DNA of 64,000 bases from Elephas maximus indicus (GCF_024166365.1 NC_064819.1:2492501-2556500); one strand, 5' to 3'; positions 47,078 through 60,378 are shown, numbered from the stretch's first letter. Translations and numbers: made by a program. Notes: generated from the sequence alone by a model not told the origin.

Positions 47078-47235
47078 CTGGGAGCCCTGGTGTTGCAGTG
47101 GTTAAGAGCTACGGCTGCTAACCAAAAGGTTGGCAGTTCAAATCTGCCAGCTGCTCCTTAGATATCCTATGAGGCAGTTCTACTCTATCCTATAGGATCG
47201 CTACGAGTCAGAATTGACTTGACAGCAAGAGGGTT
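47078..47235 (+). repeat. AfroSINE
   Basis: Duplication TTAATGACTA at 47068-47077 and after the copy at about 47236. Confidence 0.94.
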
Positions 47236-47250
47236 TTAATGACTAATGAA

Positions 47251-47452
47251 GGAGCCCTGGTGGCACAATGGTGAAGTGCTCAGCTGTTAACCAAAAGGTT
47301 GGTGGTTCAAACTTACCAACCATTCCACAGAAGAAAACACATAGCAATCTGTTCCTATAAAGCTTACAGCCTAGGAAACCATATGGCACAGTTCTACTCT
47401 GTCCTATAGGGTTACTGTGAGTTGGACTCAACTTGAAGGAACACAACAATGA
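47251..47452 (+). repeat. AfroSINE (long-body type)
   Basis: GGAGCCCTGGTGGCACAATG through GAAGGAACACAACAATGACA, directly after the previous copy. Confidence 0.94.
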
Positions 47453-47957
47453 CACATCTCTTCGTGTGCTTGTTCACCATTTGTTTCCTCTTTGGCGAAA
47501 TGTCTATTTAAGACCTTTGTCCATTTTTTCATTAGGTTGTCCTTTTTTTGTTCAGTTATTCTTAATCAACAATTTTAAAAACAGAAAACATAATATGTGC
47601 GTATGGCAAAAAAAAATTGCAAATAATACAAAGGACCATATAATGAAAAGTAATATACCTTTTTGCTTTAGCTCTCCAGGCCCCTTTCCAGAGCCAGTCA
47701 CTGTTGATCACCTGTGTGTCCTTCCAGAAACACTCTACGCCCACCTGCCCGCCCGTGCGCCCCCCTGAGCACCCACCCGCACAACTGTGCGTATCATTTT
47801 TAAAATCCAGATAGAAGGATGCCATAAAGAGTAAGTTGCATCTTTTTTTTTAATTTGAAAAACGTACCTTGGAGATACTTATATAACAGCATTTAGATAC
47901 CGATCTTAGTCTACTGGCTATCTTTCTTTCATTTACCAGTCTCCTGCTGATAAACAC

Positions 47958-48172
47958 AGTCCCACCCCGGGTGGTGCAAAAGGTTAACATACTTGGCTGC
48001 TAACCAAAAGGATGCTGGTTCAAGTCCACCCAGAGGCACTTTGGAAGAAAGTTTCGGCAATCTACTTCCGAAAAAGCAGCCATACAAACCCCTGTGGAGC
48101 ACAGCTCTACTCGGACACGCACAGGGCCATGATGGGTCAGGACTGACTCCGTGGCAACATTTAAGCTGTGTA
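47958..48172 (+). repeat. AfroSINE2-type copy
   Basis: ACCCAGAGGCACTTTGGAAG, CAATCTACTTCCGAAAAAGC and GACTGACTCCGTGGCAACAT. Confidence 0.93.
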
Positions 48173-49983
48173 GGCTTTTTTTTTTTTTTTCACTTTTCAG
48201 CTGTTAAAAATGTTACAGTGAATGTTTAACTCCTACTCCAGTATACAGGATGTTAAATCTCTCCTGTACTTGATCAGATAGCTCTGCATTGGTTCTTTGG
48301 TTTGACAAGGTTCCTTAGACTGAGTTAAGTAACTGAGTCCCCAAAGAGAAACAATATACAAACCCAGGAAACTTTTTTCTGTAGAAAAAGAAAATGAATA
48401 CTGTCCTTTCTTAAAACAAGAATTTGAACAAAAGTATAGCCTAATAATACCCACCCACCTGTCTCTCTGCTCCAGACAGAGAGAGAGACACGCAGCAACG
48501 GTGAAGAAAATCTTAATTTATTCTGCTCCTGGGAGCCACATGCTGACTTCCACTGTATATTCTAGGGCACCAAGGAGTGAAACCATTGTGGTTTCCTGTC
48601 TTCAGAGAAACTCATGGGAATGAAAGCCCTGAGCAGGAAAATGGGGTTTTACTGGGTAGTCACCAGTATTTACTGAGCAGCTATGATACATTAAGAAAGG
48701 AAGTAAGTAAGAAAAACAAATCAGAAGACACGGTGCCTACCCTTAAGTGTACCACGGTGTTAAGGGAACAAACAGTACATTCTGAAAAACATTAAAGCCG
48801 TATTTATACAAGTCTAAGTGCCACTCTGTAGAGCAGAGTGAAAAGAAACTAAAGGGAGCGCTTGCCTCGGAGACACACTGGTGGGAAGTGAGCTGGCCAG
48901 GCCTTCGACATCCTAAGGCGCTCCAGCACTGGGAAGGACCAATCACACAGAAGAAAGGGGTAAGTAAGGCATGGGATTAAAACTGTGGGGACTGACCTAC
49001 TAAGAAGTAATAAGAACCTCACCCACCTACCCTCCTCCTACCCCCATCATCCTATGCAGCCAGGTGGCTTCTCCTTCCTGCCCAACCACAGAAGAGAAGT
49101 TTATTTTCTGAGAAATTTAAACCAGAGAATTTCAACTTTAGCAACACAAGACACAGAAGAGGACAGGATGAGGTTCTTGAGTAAAAACAGGGAAATAAAG
49201 TAGAACTCTGCCCACCAAAGCCTAGGACTCTCCAGTACCTCCCGCCCCCCACCATTCCCAGAATAATGGCAACCAGGCTTGTATGCCTCTTCCCACTAAT
49301 CCCACCCATATAGTGGGCTGAAGGATTCTTCTTTGGGGGAAAAAAAAAATTAATAGCCTCCTCCCAAAAGGAAAAAAAAAAACTACAAATACTGATTTTT
49401 AATTCTTCAACAACAACAACAAAATATAGCTCATCACCGAATCACTCAGCAGTTAGAACAATCAAAAGACAACCCTATCTAATCAGCTTTTTATGCCTCG
49501 TTCCCAAATGTGAATAAATAGCTAAGTACCACAAAACTTTCATAGAAAGTCTCCAACAAGACAGACGAAACATCAAAGCCAAGTGGAAAAAAAGGGAATT
49601 AGAAGAAATAAAGACTGACGAAAACACTTAAAAACCTATATAACATTCTCAGTCATGAGACAGTATTATATCCAAGAAACAAACATATACTATGAAAAGG
49701 AACAGAGTTTAAGAGAAAAAAAAAACTTAGAAATTAAAAATATGAGAGCTGAAATTAAAAACAGAAGAGTTGGAAGAGAATAACCACTGAGATTGAAAAA
49801 GGAGAGCAGAGGGCTCCAGAAGGAAACTCTCAAAAGAAGGTGGAAATTATGTGGTACATCTGACCACACAGAAAATTATACTTAGAGACTGCTAGAAGTG
49901 AAGGAAGAATTAAAGATAGGTATACCGAAAATTAAGCAAATGAAAAACTATGAGGCAATTATTAACTCCAAAAAAACCTAACA
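48173..49983. other. USF3 intron, nothing assigned
   Basis: Unique or too degraded to name; A-rich toward the end. A GC-richer patch lies at 49020-49310. No exon fits the USF3 reading frame here. Confidence 0.5.
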
Positions 49984-50500
49984 TCAGACTAATGGACCAC
50001 AATTACCACAGCCTCCATGAGACTGAGTCCAGCATAACTAACTAGATGGTACCCAGCTACCACCACGGACTGCTCCTACAGCAATCATAACAGAGGGTCC
50101 AGGACAGAGCTGGAGAAAAATGTAGAACAAACTTCCAACTCACAAAATAAGACCAGACTTACTGGCCTGACGGAAACTGGAGAAACCCCAAGAGTAGGCT
50201 CCCGGACATCATTTTAGCTCAGTAATGAAGTCACTCCTGAGGTCACCCTTCAGCCAAAGGTTAGACAGGCCCACAAAACAAAATGAGATTAAAGGGGTAC
50301 ACCAGCCCAAGGGCAAGGACGAGAAGGCAGGGTGGAACAGGAAAGCTGGTAACAAGGAACTCAAGGTTAAGAAGGGAGAGTGTTGACATGTTGTACGGTT
50401 GGTAAATCACAAAACAATATGTGTACTAACTGTTTAATGAGAAGCCAGTTTGTTCTGTAAACCTTCATCTGAAGTACAATTAAAAAAAGAAAACAAAAAA
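49984..50500 (+). mobile_element. L1 3'UTR insertion, older subfamily
   Basis: GATGGTACCCAGCTACCACC and AACCTTCATCTGAAGTACAA. Short flanking repeat AAAACCTAA. Confidence 0.85.
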
Positions 50501-51949
50501 AACCCCTAAAACCTAATATATGAAATGAAACATAATAGTAGTATACTAGTTGGCTCAACAATGAACAGTATTGATACAGTTTTAATAACATAAATACCGC
50601 ATTACAGCCTAGAGAGGCGGGGCCAAGACGGCAGACTAGTCGGATGCTTCCTGTGGTCCTTCTTACAATGCAGACCCGAAAAAACAAGTGAATTGATTAT
50701 ATATGACAATCTAGGAGCTCTGAACATCAAAGACAAAGTTAAGGAGTCAGACTAAGTAGCAAGGGGAGGGAGAGACAGTTCAGAAGCAGCGAACAGGTGC
50801 CAGACCTAATCTAGCCAGCACCCTGCAGGCTGGATCCTTTGGCACACGCAGGCTGAGGCAAGCGGTAGCGCTTAGGACGCATTTGGCCATGCCAGGAGAA
50901 ACCAAGCGCTAGAGAGTCTACACGAGCCTCTGGACCCAAGAAGAAGTGGCGCTGGATCTGCAAAAGTTAAGTGTAGGCATCTAACCTACTGGGCAGGACC
51001 AAAATAACCCTCTCCCCTATGGGACTTCCATAAGGTACAAGTGTCTCTCTTCTCTTCATCTGTTTCCTCCCTGCTCTGCTACAGTCCCAGTCCAGCAGTC
51101 TTCAGCAGTTGCTGCACCCCCTAGGCCAGAAGTGGGACATACCACGCCCGACCTTATCTCTCAGCTTTGGGGAGGGAATAAACAAATGAACAAACAAAGA
51201 AAGGAGGCTGCCAGCTCCCCTAAGCTGGGAGGTCAGAGCTAACTACACCCAAACCAGTCTTGTAGCTTAAAAAAATTGCCACACTCTCTAAGCCAGGAAA
51301 TCAGGGCAGGCACTACCCCTTTTACCTAGGCATAGGCATAAGGTGTCCACAGACCCTAAACCCCTTGCGCCCCACCCTAGACCTGTGCAGACCCACTCAA
51401 AAGCATAAGCCCTCATTAGCACAGGACAACAGGGTACACACCTGAAGCCTATTTTCAACTGCAACAGCTAAGTTGGAGTGGTAGATTCCTGACATTTGAC
51501 ACTGCCCTGCCCATTCAGCAGAGTCCTCACCTAACCACATCAGGGCCTGAGGACTGAAAGCTTCACCCAATCTACCCAGACACTCACGACAGGGGTCCAA
51601 GTGTAAGTAGAGCCTCCCAGTCCTTACAGCCAACAGTACTGGGTGCCCATAGTCTGGCAAGAAAACCCACCCATCTACGTGCTGTAGGGCACAGGGGCAT
51701 ACCTTCTACCTAGGCACTCAGGGGAAGCCGTCAGCCCCCTACCTTGCTCAGCACATAACCCCCTCCTGCAGGAAGACACCTGTGCCTGCTGCAATCACCC
51801 CTACATAGACCTGCCCATCTAGGACTATAGGTGAAAGCCTCCGCCGCACACTCGGTGGCCGACAACCTGGCCACCTGAGCTGAATCTACACGAGAAAAGT
51901 AAACGGACTCCTGAGCTCGCACACCTAGTAGCAGCTCTAACCACCTGGT

Positions 51950-52780
51950 GACACAACATGAGAGCTTCAAAGACACCAATAATCAAAGTAGCTCACGCAC
52001 CCAGCCTATTTGGACATATCAAAACAAAACAAGAAGCTATGGTACGGTAAGCAAACATACAATAAATAAATATAATGACTTATTAATAGCTCAGAGACAA
52101 CAGTCAATATCAAATCACATAAAGAGGCAGACCATGACAGCTCCAGCAAATGACAAAAACAAACTTCCCAGGAAACTTCCCAGAGGAAGATAAAGTCTTA
52201 CTGGAGGTAGAATTCAAAAGATTAATATAGAGAGCTCTTTGAGACATCGGGCAGGAGATCAGGCAAAACTGAGATCGAGCCAAGGAACACACAGACAAAG
52301 CAACGGAACAACTTAGGAAAGCTATAAAAGAGCAAAATGACAAATTTAACAGGCTGCTAGACTCCACAGAGAGACAGCAAACAGAAATCCAAATGATTAA
52401 CAAAACTTCAGAATTAGGCAACTCAATAGAACGTTATAGGAGCAGAATTGAGGAAAAAGAAGTCAGAATTACTGAGACAGAAGATAAACACTTGACACCA
52501 ATTTATTTGAGGAAAAATCAGAAAAAAGAATTTAAAAAAATGAAGAAACCCTAAGAATTATCTGGGACACTATCAAGAAGGATAACCTACAAGCGAATGG
52601 AGTACCAGAATGGGTGGATAACAGAAAATACAAGGAGAATTGTTGAAGATTTGCTGGCAGAAAACTTCCCTGATACCATGAAAGACAAGAAGATATCTAT
52701 CTAAAGCTCACTGAACCCCATACAGGGTAGATCCCAAGAGAAAGTCACCAAGACATATTATAATCAAACTTGCCAAAACC
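51950..52780 (+). pseudogene. L1 ORF1 remnant
   Basis: With stops ignored, the frame encodes the charged coiled-coil text of L1 ORF1 (phrases EQLRKAIKEQNDKFNRLLDS, ENFPDTMKD). Several in-frame stops (for example before the RALxDIGQEIR stretch) and frame changes. The family protein is an RNA-binding chaperone; this copy cannot make it. Confidence 0.75.
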
Positions 52781-53523
52781 AAAGATAAAGAGAGGAATTT
52801 AACAGTTTTTGTTTAGGGATAAATGAAAAGTCACCTACAAAGGAGAGTCAATAAGACTAATTTCTGACTGCTCAGTAGAAACCATGCTCGCAAGGAGGCA
52901 ACAGGATGACATATACAAAGCCTTGAAGAGAAAAAATTCCCAGCCAAGAAACTATCATTCAAATAAGAAGGCAAAATTAGGGAGTTTCCAGATAAACAGA
53001 AGCTAAAGGAATTTGTAAAAACCAAATCAAAATTACAAGAAATATTAGAGTCCTCCTGACAGAGAATCAATAATATTAGATAACAACCCAAGATTTAGAA
53101 CACAGGACGGAACAACCAGATATCAACCCAGATAGGGAAGTCACAAAAATAAACCAAAGCTAAAACACTGAAAATAAGGAAACAGAGATGTCAATATGTA
53201 AAAGATATCAACATTAAAACAAAAAGAGGGAACAAAGAATGTAGTCATAGAACTTTCATATGGAGAGGAAGTCACGGAAATATCAAGAAATAAAAGATTT
53301 GTTTAAACTGAGAAAAATAGAGGTAAATTTTAAGGTAACCATAAAGGAAACTAACAAATCTGCACATCGAAATAAAAAAACATGAAAAACATAAAAACTC
53401 AGCAAATACAAAATCAACAATGAAAAGATGAAAAGAAAATACACAAAGAAAAATGACTCAGCACAGAAAATTAAGTAAAACAAAGAAACTGTCAAAACCA
53501 CACACACACACAAATACACCAAA

Positions 53524-56500
53524 ATGACAGAACTAAACTCTTACCTATCAATAATTACACTGAATGTAAATGGACTAAATGCATCAATAAAGAGACAGAA
53601 AGTGGCAGAATGGATAAAAAAAAAAAATCGTCTATATGTGGCCTACAAGAGACATACTTAGACTCAAAAACACAAACTAAAACTCATAAGATAGAAAAAA
53701 ATATATCAAGCAAACAACAATCAAAAGAGAGCAAGGGTAGCAATATTAATCTCTGACAAAACAGACTTTAAAGCAAGATCCATCAAAAAGGATAAGGAAG
53801 GACACTATATAACGATTAAAGTGTCAATACACCAGGTGGACATAACCATAGTAAATATATACGCATTCAATGACAGGGCTCCAAAATACATAAAGCAAAC
53901 TCTAACAGCGTGGAAAAGAGAAGCAGCTTCACAATAGTAGTAGGAGACTTCAACACACCACTTTCGGTGAAGGACAGAACAATCAGAAAGAAGCTCAATA
54001 ATGACAGAGAAGCTCTAAATGCCACAATCAGCCAACTTGATCTCACAGACATATACAGAACACTCCACCCAACAACAGCCAAGTATACTTTCTTTTCCAA
54101 TGCACATGGAACATTTTCCAGAATAGGCCATACATTAGGCCACAAAGCGAGACTTAACAGAATCTAAAACCTAGAAATATCACCAAGTATCTTTTCTGAC
54201 CATAAAGTCATAAAAGTAGAAATCAACAGCAAAAAAGCAAGGGAAAAAATAAAATCAAATACATGGAAACTGAACAATAACTTGCTCAAAAACTACTGGA
54301 TTATAGAAGAAATCAAGGACAAAACAAAGAAATTCAGAGAATCAAATGAGAATGAAAACACATCCTACTAGAACCTTTGGGACACAGCAAAAGCAGTGCT
54401 CAGAGGTCAATTTCTAGCAATAAATGCATACGTTAAAAAAGAAAAAAGGGCCAAAATCAAAGCATTAACCTTACAACTAAAACAAAGAGAGCAACAAAGA
54501 ATCTCTAGGACACCAGAAGAAAGGTAATTACAAAAATTACAGCAGAATTAAATAAAACAGAGAATAGAAAAACAACTGAAAGAGTCAACAAGAGTAAAGG
54601 CTGGTTCTCTGAAAAGATCAACAAAATCAATAAACTACTGGCCAAACGGACAAAAGAAACACAGGAGAGGAAGCAAATAACTTAATAATAAATAAGATGT
54701 ATGATATCATAACAGACCCAACTGAAATTAAAAGAATCATAACAGAATACTATGAAAAACTGTACACCAGCAAATTTGAAAACCTAGAGGAAACGGACAA
54801 ATTTCTAGAAACACACTATCTACCTAAACTAACACAAACCGAAGTAGAAAAATTAAATAAGCCTATAACAAGAGACTGAAGAGGCAAAAAAAAGACTCCC
54901 AACAAAAAAAAGCCCAGGCCCTGACGGCTTCACTGGATAATTCTACCAAACTTTTAGAAAAGAGTTAACGCCAGTACTACTAAAGTATTTCAAAGCATAG
55001 AAAAGGCTGGAAGGCTGGAATACTCATGAACTCATTCCAGCATAACCTTGATACCAAAACCAGGTAAAGACATCACAAAAAAAGAAAACTACAGATATCT
55101 CTCATGAACACAGATACAAAAATCCTCAACAAAATACTAGCCAATAGAATTCAACAACATATCAAAAAAATATGGCATCATGACCAAATGGGATTCATAC
55201 CAAGTATGCAGGGATGGTTCAACATTAGAAAAACAATCAATGTAATCCATCGCATAAATAAAAGACAAGAACCACATGATCTTATCAATCAATGCAGAAA
55301 AGGCATTTGACAAAGTCCAACACCCTTTCCTGATAAAAACTCTCAGCAAAATAGAAACAGAAGGGAAATTCCTCAACATAATAAAGGGCATTGATTCAAA
55401 GCCAATAGCCAACATCACCCTAAATGGAGAGAGACTGAAAGCATTCCCCTTAAGAAGGGGAACCAGACAAGGATGTCCTTTATCACCACTCTTATTCAAC
55501 ATTGTGCTGGAGGTCCTAGCCAGAGTAATAAGGCAAGGAAAAGAAATAAAGGGCATCCAAATTGGTAAGGAAGAAGTGAAAGTATCCTTATTTGCAGACG
55601 ATATAATTTTATACACAGAACAGTCCAAAGAAAACTACTGGAACTAACAGATTTCAGCAAAGTATCAGGATACAAGATAAACATACAAAAATCAGTTGGA
55701 TTCCTCTACACCAACAAAGAGAACTTCAAAAAAGAAATCATCAAATCAATACCATTTACAATAGCCCCCAAGAAGATAAAATTCTTTGGAATAAATCTAA
55801 CCAGACACATAAAAGATCTTCAGAAAGAAAATTACAACACACCATTGCAAGAAACCAAAAGAGACCCACGTAAGTGGAAAAACATACCTTGCTCATGAAC
55901 AGGAAGACTCAACACTGTGAAAATGTCAATTCTACCCAAAGTGATCTACAGATACAACGCAATCTCAATGCAAATTCCAGTGACATTTTTTAATGAGATG
56001 GAGACAAATCACGAACTTCATATGGAATGGGAAGAGACCCTGGATAAGTAAAAGTATTACCAAAGAAGAACAACAAAGTGGGAGGCCTCACATTACCTGA
56101 CTTTAGAACCTATTATACCACCATGGTAGTCAAAACAGCCTGGTACTGGTACGACAGATACACAGACCAATGAAACAGAATTGAGAATCCAGACGTAAAT
56201 TCAACCACCTATGAGCAGCTGATATTTGACAAAGGCCTAAAGTCTGTTAATTGGGAAAAAGTCGGTCTCTTTAACAAATGGTGCTGGCATAACTGGATAA
56301 AAAAACCAAACCCACTGTCATCAAGTTGATTCCAACTCATAGTGACCCTATAGGAAAGAGCAGAACTGCCCCATAGGGTTTCCAAGGAGTACCTGGTAGA
56401 TTTAAACTGCCCACCTCTTGATTAGCAGCCATAGCACTTAACCACTATGCCACCAGGGTTTCCCATAACTGGATATTCATCTGCAAAAAAATGAAACAAG

Positions 56501-57400
56501 GCCCATACCTCACACCACACATAAAAACTAACTCAAAATGGATCAAAGACCTAAATATAAAATCTAAAACAATAAAGATCATGGAAGAAAAAATAGGGAC
56601 GATGTTAGGAGCCCTAATACATGGCATAAACAGTATACAAAACGTTACTAACAACGCACAAACACCAGAAGAGAAACTAGATTACTGGGAGCTCCTAAAA
56701 ATCAAACGCCTATGCTCATCCAAAGACTTCACCAAAAGAGTAAAAAGATTACCTACAGACTGGGAAAAAGTTTTTAGCTATGACATTTCCAATCAGTGTC
56801 TGACCTCTAAAATCTACGCGATACTGCAAAAGCTCAAAACAAAAAGACAAATAATCCAATTAAAAAATGTGCAAAGGATATGAACAGGTACTTCATCAAA
56901 GAAGACATTCAGGCAGCTAACACATACATGAGGAAATGCTCACGATCATTAGCCATTAGAGAAACACAAATCAAAACTATAATGAGAGACCATCTTACCC
57001 CAACGAGGCTAGTACTAATTTAAAACACACAAAATAATAAACGTTAGAGAGGTTCTGGAGAGACTGGAACCCTTATGCACTGCTGGTGGGAATGTAAAAT
57101 GGCACAACCATTTTGGAAATTGATTTGGAGCTTCCTTAAAAAGCTAGAAATAGAAGTACCATACAATGCAGCAATCCCAGTCCTTGACATATACCCTAGA
57201 GAAACAACAGCCATCACATGAACAGATATATGCACATCCATGTTCACTGCAGCGCTGTTCATGATAGCAAAAAAGATAGAAACAACTTAGGTGCCCATCA
57301 ACAGACAAAAGGATAAACAAATGATGGTATATGCACACTGTGGAATACTACACAATGATAAAGAACAGCAACGAATTCTCAAAACATCTCACAACACATA
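53524..57400 (+). pseudogene. L1 ORF2 remnant (endonuclease and reverse transcriptase)
   Basis: Starts MTELNSYLSIITLNVNGLNA, the endonuclease N-terminus. An A12 run at 53616-53627 shifts the frame; the endonuclease motif GLQETYLDS continues in the other frame. The reverse transcriptase retains [12 protein letters not shown] (near 55466) and the catalytic FADD at 55591-55602 in an open stretch of 123 codons. Stops, frame breaks and a SINE insertion destroy the rest. Confidence 0.88.
56300..56463 (-). repeat. AfroSINE inside L1 ORF2
   Basis: Perfect 12-bp duplication CATAACTGGATA (56288-56299 and 56464-56475), so it landed after the L1. Confidence 0.97.
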
Positions 57401-58199
57401 AATACCAAATGCTAATTTAACCAAAAGTTGTGAAAGATTTATATTAGGAGGCTCGAAGACAGCGAAGCCAGAGGAAAACATATTAGGATGACAACAGATA
57501 AGATCTAAAAGGAAAAATCAAGATACATCAACAGAAGCACATTATTTAGAAATATAAATACCAGAAGAAACAGCTGTGACTCGTTCCCTTTAAGGAGCTC
57601 TATTAAGGTTTAGAAGCAGGCAGGAGACTAGCGTTTGTTGTTTTAAGCTTTACAGTGCTCTTTGTTATGTACATATATTAGTTTTCACATATATTAATTT
57701 AAATTAACAAAAAACAAGGCTACCGTAAATTATTATATCCTGTTACAATGAAATGTCATATAACCATTAAAGGAAGGAAATCGTATTAGGGAAGATACCT
57801 GCAACCGAATGTCCACTATGTGCCACTGAGTGAAAATAAAAAAGCTTTTCATGAAATAACCCTGACACACACACAGTTACACACACACACATATATTCAT
57901 AAAGCAATGTCTAGAGAGATATGCAGAAACATTTTAACAGCAGTTATATCTTCAGGGTAGAATATCAATTTATTTTTTAAACTTTTTTAAACCTTCCATA
58001 TTGTTTCAATTTTTTTTTTGTTTTCAATGAGCACATTTTATTCTCATCAAAAAAAGAAACAAAAAACTATCTTCATTAGGAAAAACTGTCATGCTTTGAC
58101 AACTGAAGTACTAGGGGTGGTTGGTTGATATGGCGTGGAGAATAAAGTAAAGAAGAGATCTCTGAAAGACTCTAGTTAAGAACTTATAAAAAAAAAAAA
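57401..58199. other. USF3 intron, AT-rich, nothing assigned
   Basis: Includes a CA-repeat patch at about 57865-57892 and a poly(A) run at 58189-58202. Confidence 0.5.
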
Positions 58200-58277
58200 A
58201 AACCCCATTGCCATCGAGTCGATTCCGACTCATAGCGACCCTATAGGACAGAGTAGAACTGCCCCATAGAGTTTCCT
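58200..58277 (-). repeat. AfroSINE fragment
   Basis: CCATCGAGTCGATTCCGACT through CTGCCCCATAGAGTTTCC. Only the tail half is present; head missing. Confidence 0.9.
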
Positions 58278-58450
58278 AAAAAACATGAACGGGCAGAAAA
58301 GAAAGAAATGCCCTTGAATTGAGGGGCATATATATAAACAATCACAGGAAAAGCTTAGTAATTCAAGAGAAAACACAACTTAAGAAGTCTATAAATAACA
58401 AGGAACAAAAATAAAGCACAGAAACAACTTAGGGAATTGTCTGTTCACAA

Positions 58451-58970
58451 GTGTCTTAATTATCTTGTGCTGCTATAACAAAAATACCACAAGCGGATGG
58501 TTTAACAAACACAAGTGTGTTCTCTCATAGTTTAGGAGGATAGAAGTCCAAATTCAGCGCACTATCCATAGGCGAAGACTTTCTCTGTCAGCTCTGGGGG
58601 AAGGTCCTTGTCATCAACCTTCCCCTGGTTCAAGAGTTTCTCAACACAACACAAGGACCCCTGGTCCAAAGGATGCACTCTGTTCCTGGCTCTTCTTTCT
58701 TGGTGGTATGAGGTTCCTCTTCTCTCTGCTCGCTTGTCTCTTTTACATCTCAGAAGAGATTGACTCAAGACACAACCTAATCCTGTAGATTGAGTCCTGC
58801 CTCATTAACATAACTGCCTCTAATCCTGCCTCATTAACATCATAGAGGTTAGGATTTACAGTACATAGCATAATCACATTAGATCACAAAATGCTGGATA
58901 ACCACACAATACTGGGAATCATGGCCTAAGGTGACACACCTTTGTGGGGACACAGTGCAATCCATAATAA
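58451..58970 (+). repeat. LTR-like element C
   Basis: Starts TGTCTTAATTATCTTGTGCT and ends ...CCATAATAACA with flanking ACAAG-type repeats. Same family as 19485-20035 and 23347-23882. It ends about 30 nt from the USF3 helix-1 exon (59001). Confidence 0.65.
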
Positions 58971-59000
58971 CAAGTAATGAATGAAAATATGGCTTCTTAC

Positions 59001-59083
59001 CTGCTTCAGGGCAGGGGAACACGGGATCAGCTCTCCTATTCTGTTTATCCCAGCATTGATTTTCTTCTTTCTATGCCTCTCCA
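59001..59083 (-). CDS. USF3: USF3 exon with basic region and helix 1
   Basis: 83 nt: acceptor ...CCTCTCTGTAG, donor GTAAGAAG. Encodes the rest of Val26 and residues 27-53, beginning ERHRKKKINAGINRIGELI and ending SPALKQ. Glu27 and Arg28-His29-Arg30 continue the basic region, with Glu27 the base-reading glutamate; INAGINRIGELI is helix 1 and the start of the loop follows. Position 13 of the basic region is Lys31 rather than the Arg of USF1/USF2-type proteins. Confidence 0.95.
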
Positions 59084-59262
59084 CTACAGAGAGGGGAAAG
59101 ATCCGTTTATCAATTTTATACCAGCACTGCCAAAGTGCCTCATTCTCCCTGGGTGAAGAAACTTTAGGTAAAGAAATCCCTAAGAAAAGTTTATCAAACA
59201 ATATCTACTGAAACAAATGACTATAATAAGTAAATAAGATTTCTAAGAATGTCATATTTTAC

Positions 59263-59735
59263 TGCCCTGACAGGGAACACAACAGAGAGTCCCTGACAGA
59301 GCAAGAGAAAAGTGGGATACAGAACTCAAATTCTAGAAAAAAGACCAGACTTAATGGTCTGACTGAGACTGGAGGGACCCCAGAAGACATGGCCCCTGGA
59401 CTCTCAGTTAGCCCAGAAGAAAAACCATTTCCAAAGCCAACTCTTCAGACAAAGATTAGACTGGACTATAAGACATAAAATGATACTCACGAACAAAGTG
59501 CTTCTTAGCTCAAGTAGATACATGAGACTAAATGGGCAGCTCCTGTCTGGAAGCAAGATGAGAAGGCAAAAAGGGACAGGAGCTGGTTGAAGGGACACGG
59601 GAAATCTGGGGTGGAAAGGAGTGTGCTGTCACATTATAGGAGAGCAACTATGGTCACATAACAATGTGTGTATAAATTTTTGTAGGAGAAACTAACTTGA
59701 ACTGTAAACTTTCACTTAAAGCACAATTTTAAAAA
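59263..59735 (+). mobile_element. L1 3'UTR insertion, younger subfamily
   Basis: Perfect 15-bp duplication AATGTCATATTTTAC (59248-59262 and 59736-59750). Confidence 0.95.
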
Positions 59736-59936
59736 AATGTCATATTTTACATCTTGTGTTACAGAAATCTTCATAAGCAGCACTTACATTAGCATTTTAA
59801 AGAATGTAATACATAATTAAATAGAAATTATAAACAAATAGAAACTGCTAATATTACAATTAGGCCACCTTTTTAGTTCAAGTAATCACTAGAGATTTTA
59901 ATGATAACTGAATCGCAAGAGCTCAGTAACAAGCTC

Positions 59937-60115
59937 GTTGTTCTTAGTTGACATCGAGTTGATTCCAACTCATGGCAACCCCAGGTGTGCAGAGCAGAAC
60001 TGCTCCGTAGGGTTTTCAAGGCTGTGCGCTTTCGGAAGGAGACTGCCCGGCCTTTCTTCCAAAGTGTGTCTGAGTAGGCTTGAAACCGCCAACCTTTCCA
60101 TCACCCAGGGACTAA
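59937..60115 (-). repeat. AfroSINE2-type copy
   Basis: TTGTTCTTAGTTGACATCGA through CTTTCCATCACCCAGGGACT. Confidence 0.93.
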
Positions 60116-60211
60116 CGAGCTAAGATGATTGGAAGCTACCTTTTCATGGCAAGTTGGCAAATCAGACCTTTCTGGACTGATTTAGGAACCTTAAAACACC
60201 TTTAAGAAGAC

Positions 60212-60378
60212 CACAGGGTTGAGAGGGGAGAGTGCTCACATGTTGTGGGGTTGTTAACCAGTGTCACAGAAGAATCTGTGTACTAACGGTTCGATGAGAA
60301 GCTAGTTTGTCTGTAAACCTTCATCTAAAGTACAATTAAAAATAATCAAATATAAGTACACAATTCAAAAAAAAAAAA
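60212..60378 (+). mobile_element. Short L1 tail insertion, older subfamily
   Basis: GTGGGGTTGTTAACCAGTGT and TTCATCTAAAGTACAATTAA, then A-rich. Flanks AAGACCAC on both sides. Confidence 0.85.

Larger units (their letters stand above)
46225..47570 (-). repeat. Antisense L1 split by a cluster of AfroSINEs
   Basis: 46225-46962 (CCAATTCAACAATTTTTATG, TTATTTCACTCAGTATACTG) resumes at 47453-47570 (TTGTTCACCATTTGTTTCCT, AAATGTCTATTTAAGACCTT). The interval is filled by SINE copies and fragments. Confidence 0.8.
50616..57400 (+). mobile_element. Nearly full-length, inactive L1 antisense to USF3
   Basis: Starts with a GC-rich 5'UTR (AGGCGGGGCCAAGACGGCAG, an L1-type start) of about 1.3 kb. The ORF1 remnant is at about 51950-52780, the ORF2 remnant from 53524. 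It stops near 57400 within the ORF2 end, without the family's 3'UTR or a poly(A) tail. Many stops and frame breaks; not mobile. An AfroSINE interrupts it at 56300-56463. Confidence 0.9.

Noticed and set aside
48577..48795. 72-codon plus-strand frame in USF3 intron as a gene
   Set aside because: No family resemblance, no splice or poly(A) context, and within the length expected by chance.
55276..55647. 123-codon reverse transcriptase frame as an active gene
   Set aside because: Part of an L1 ORF2 broken by stops, a frameshift at an A12 run and a SINE insertion.
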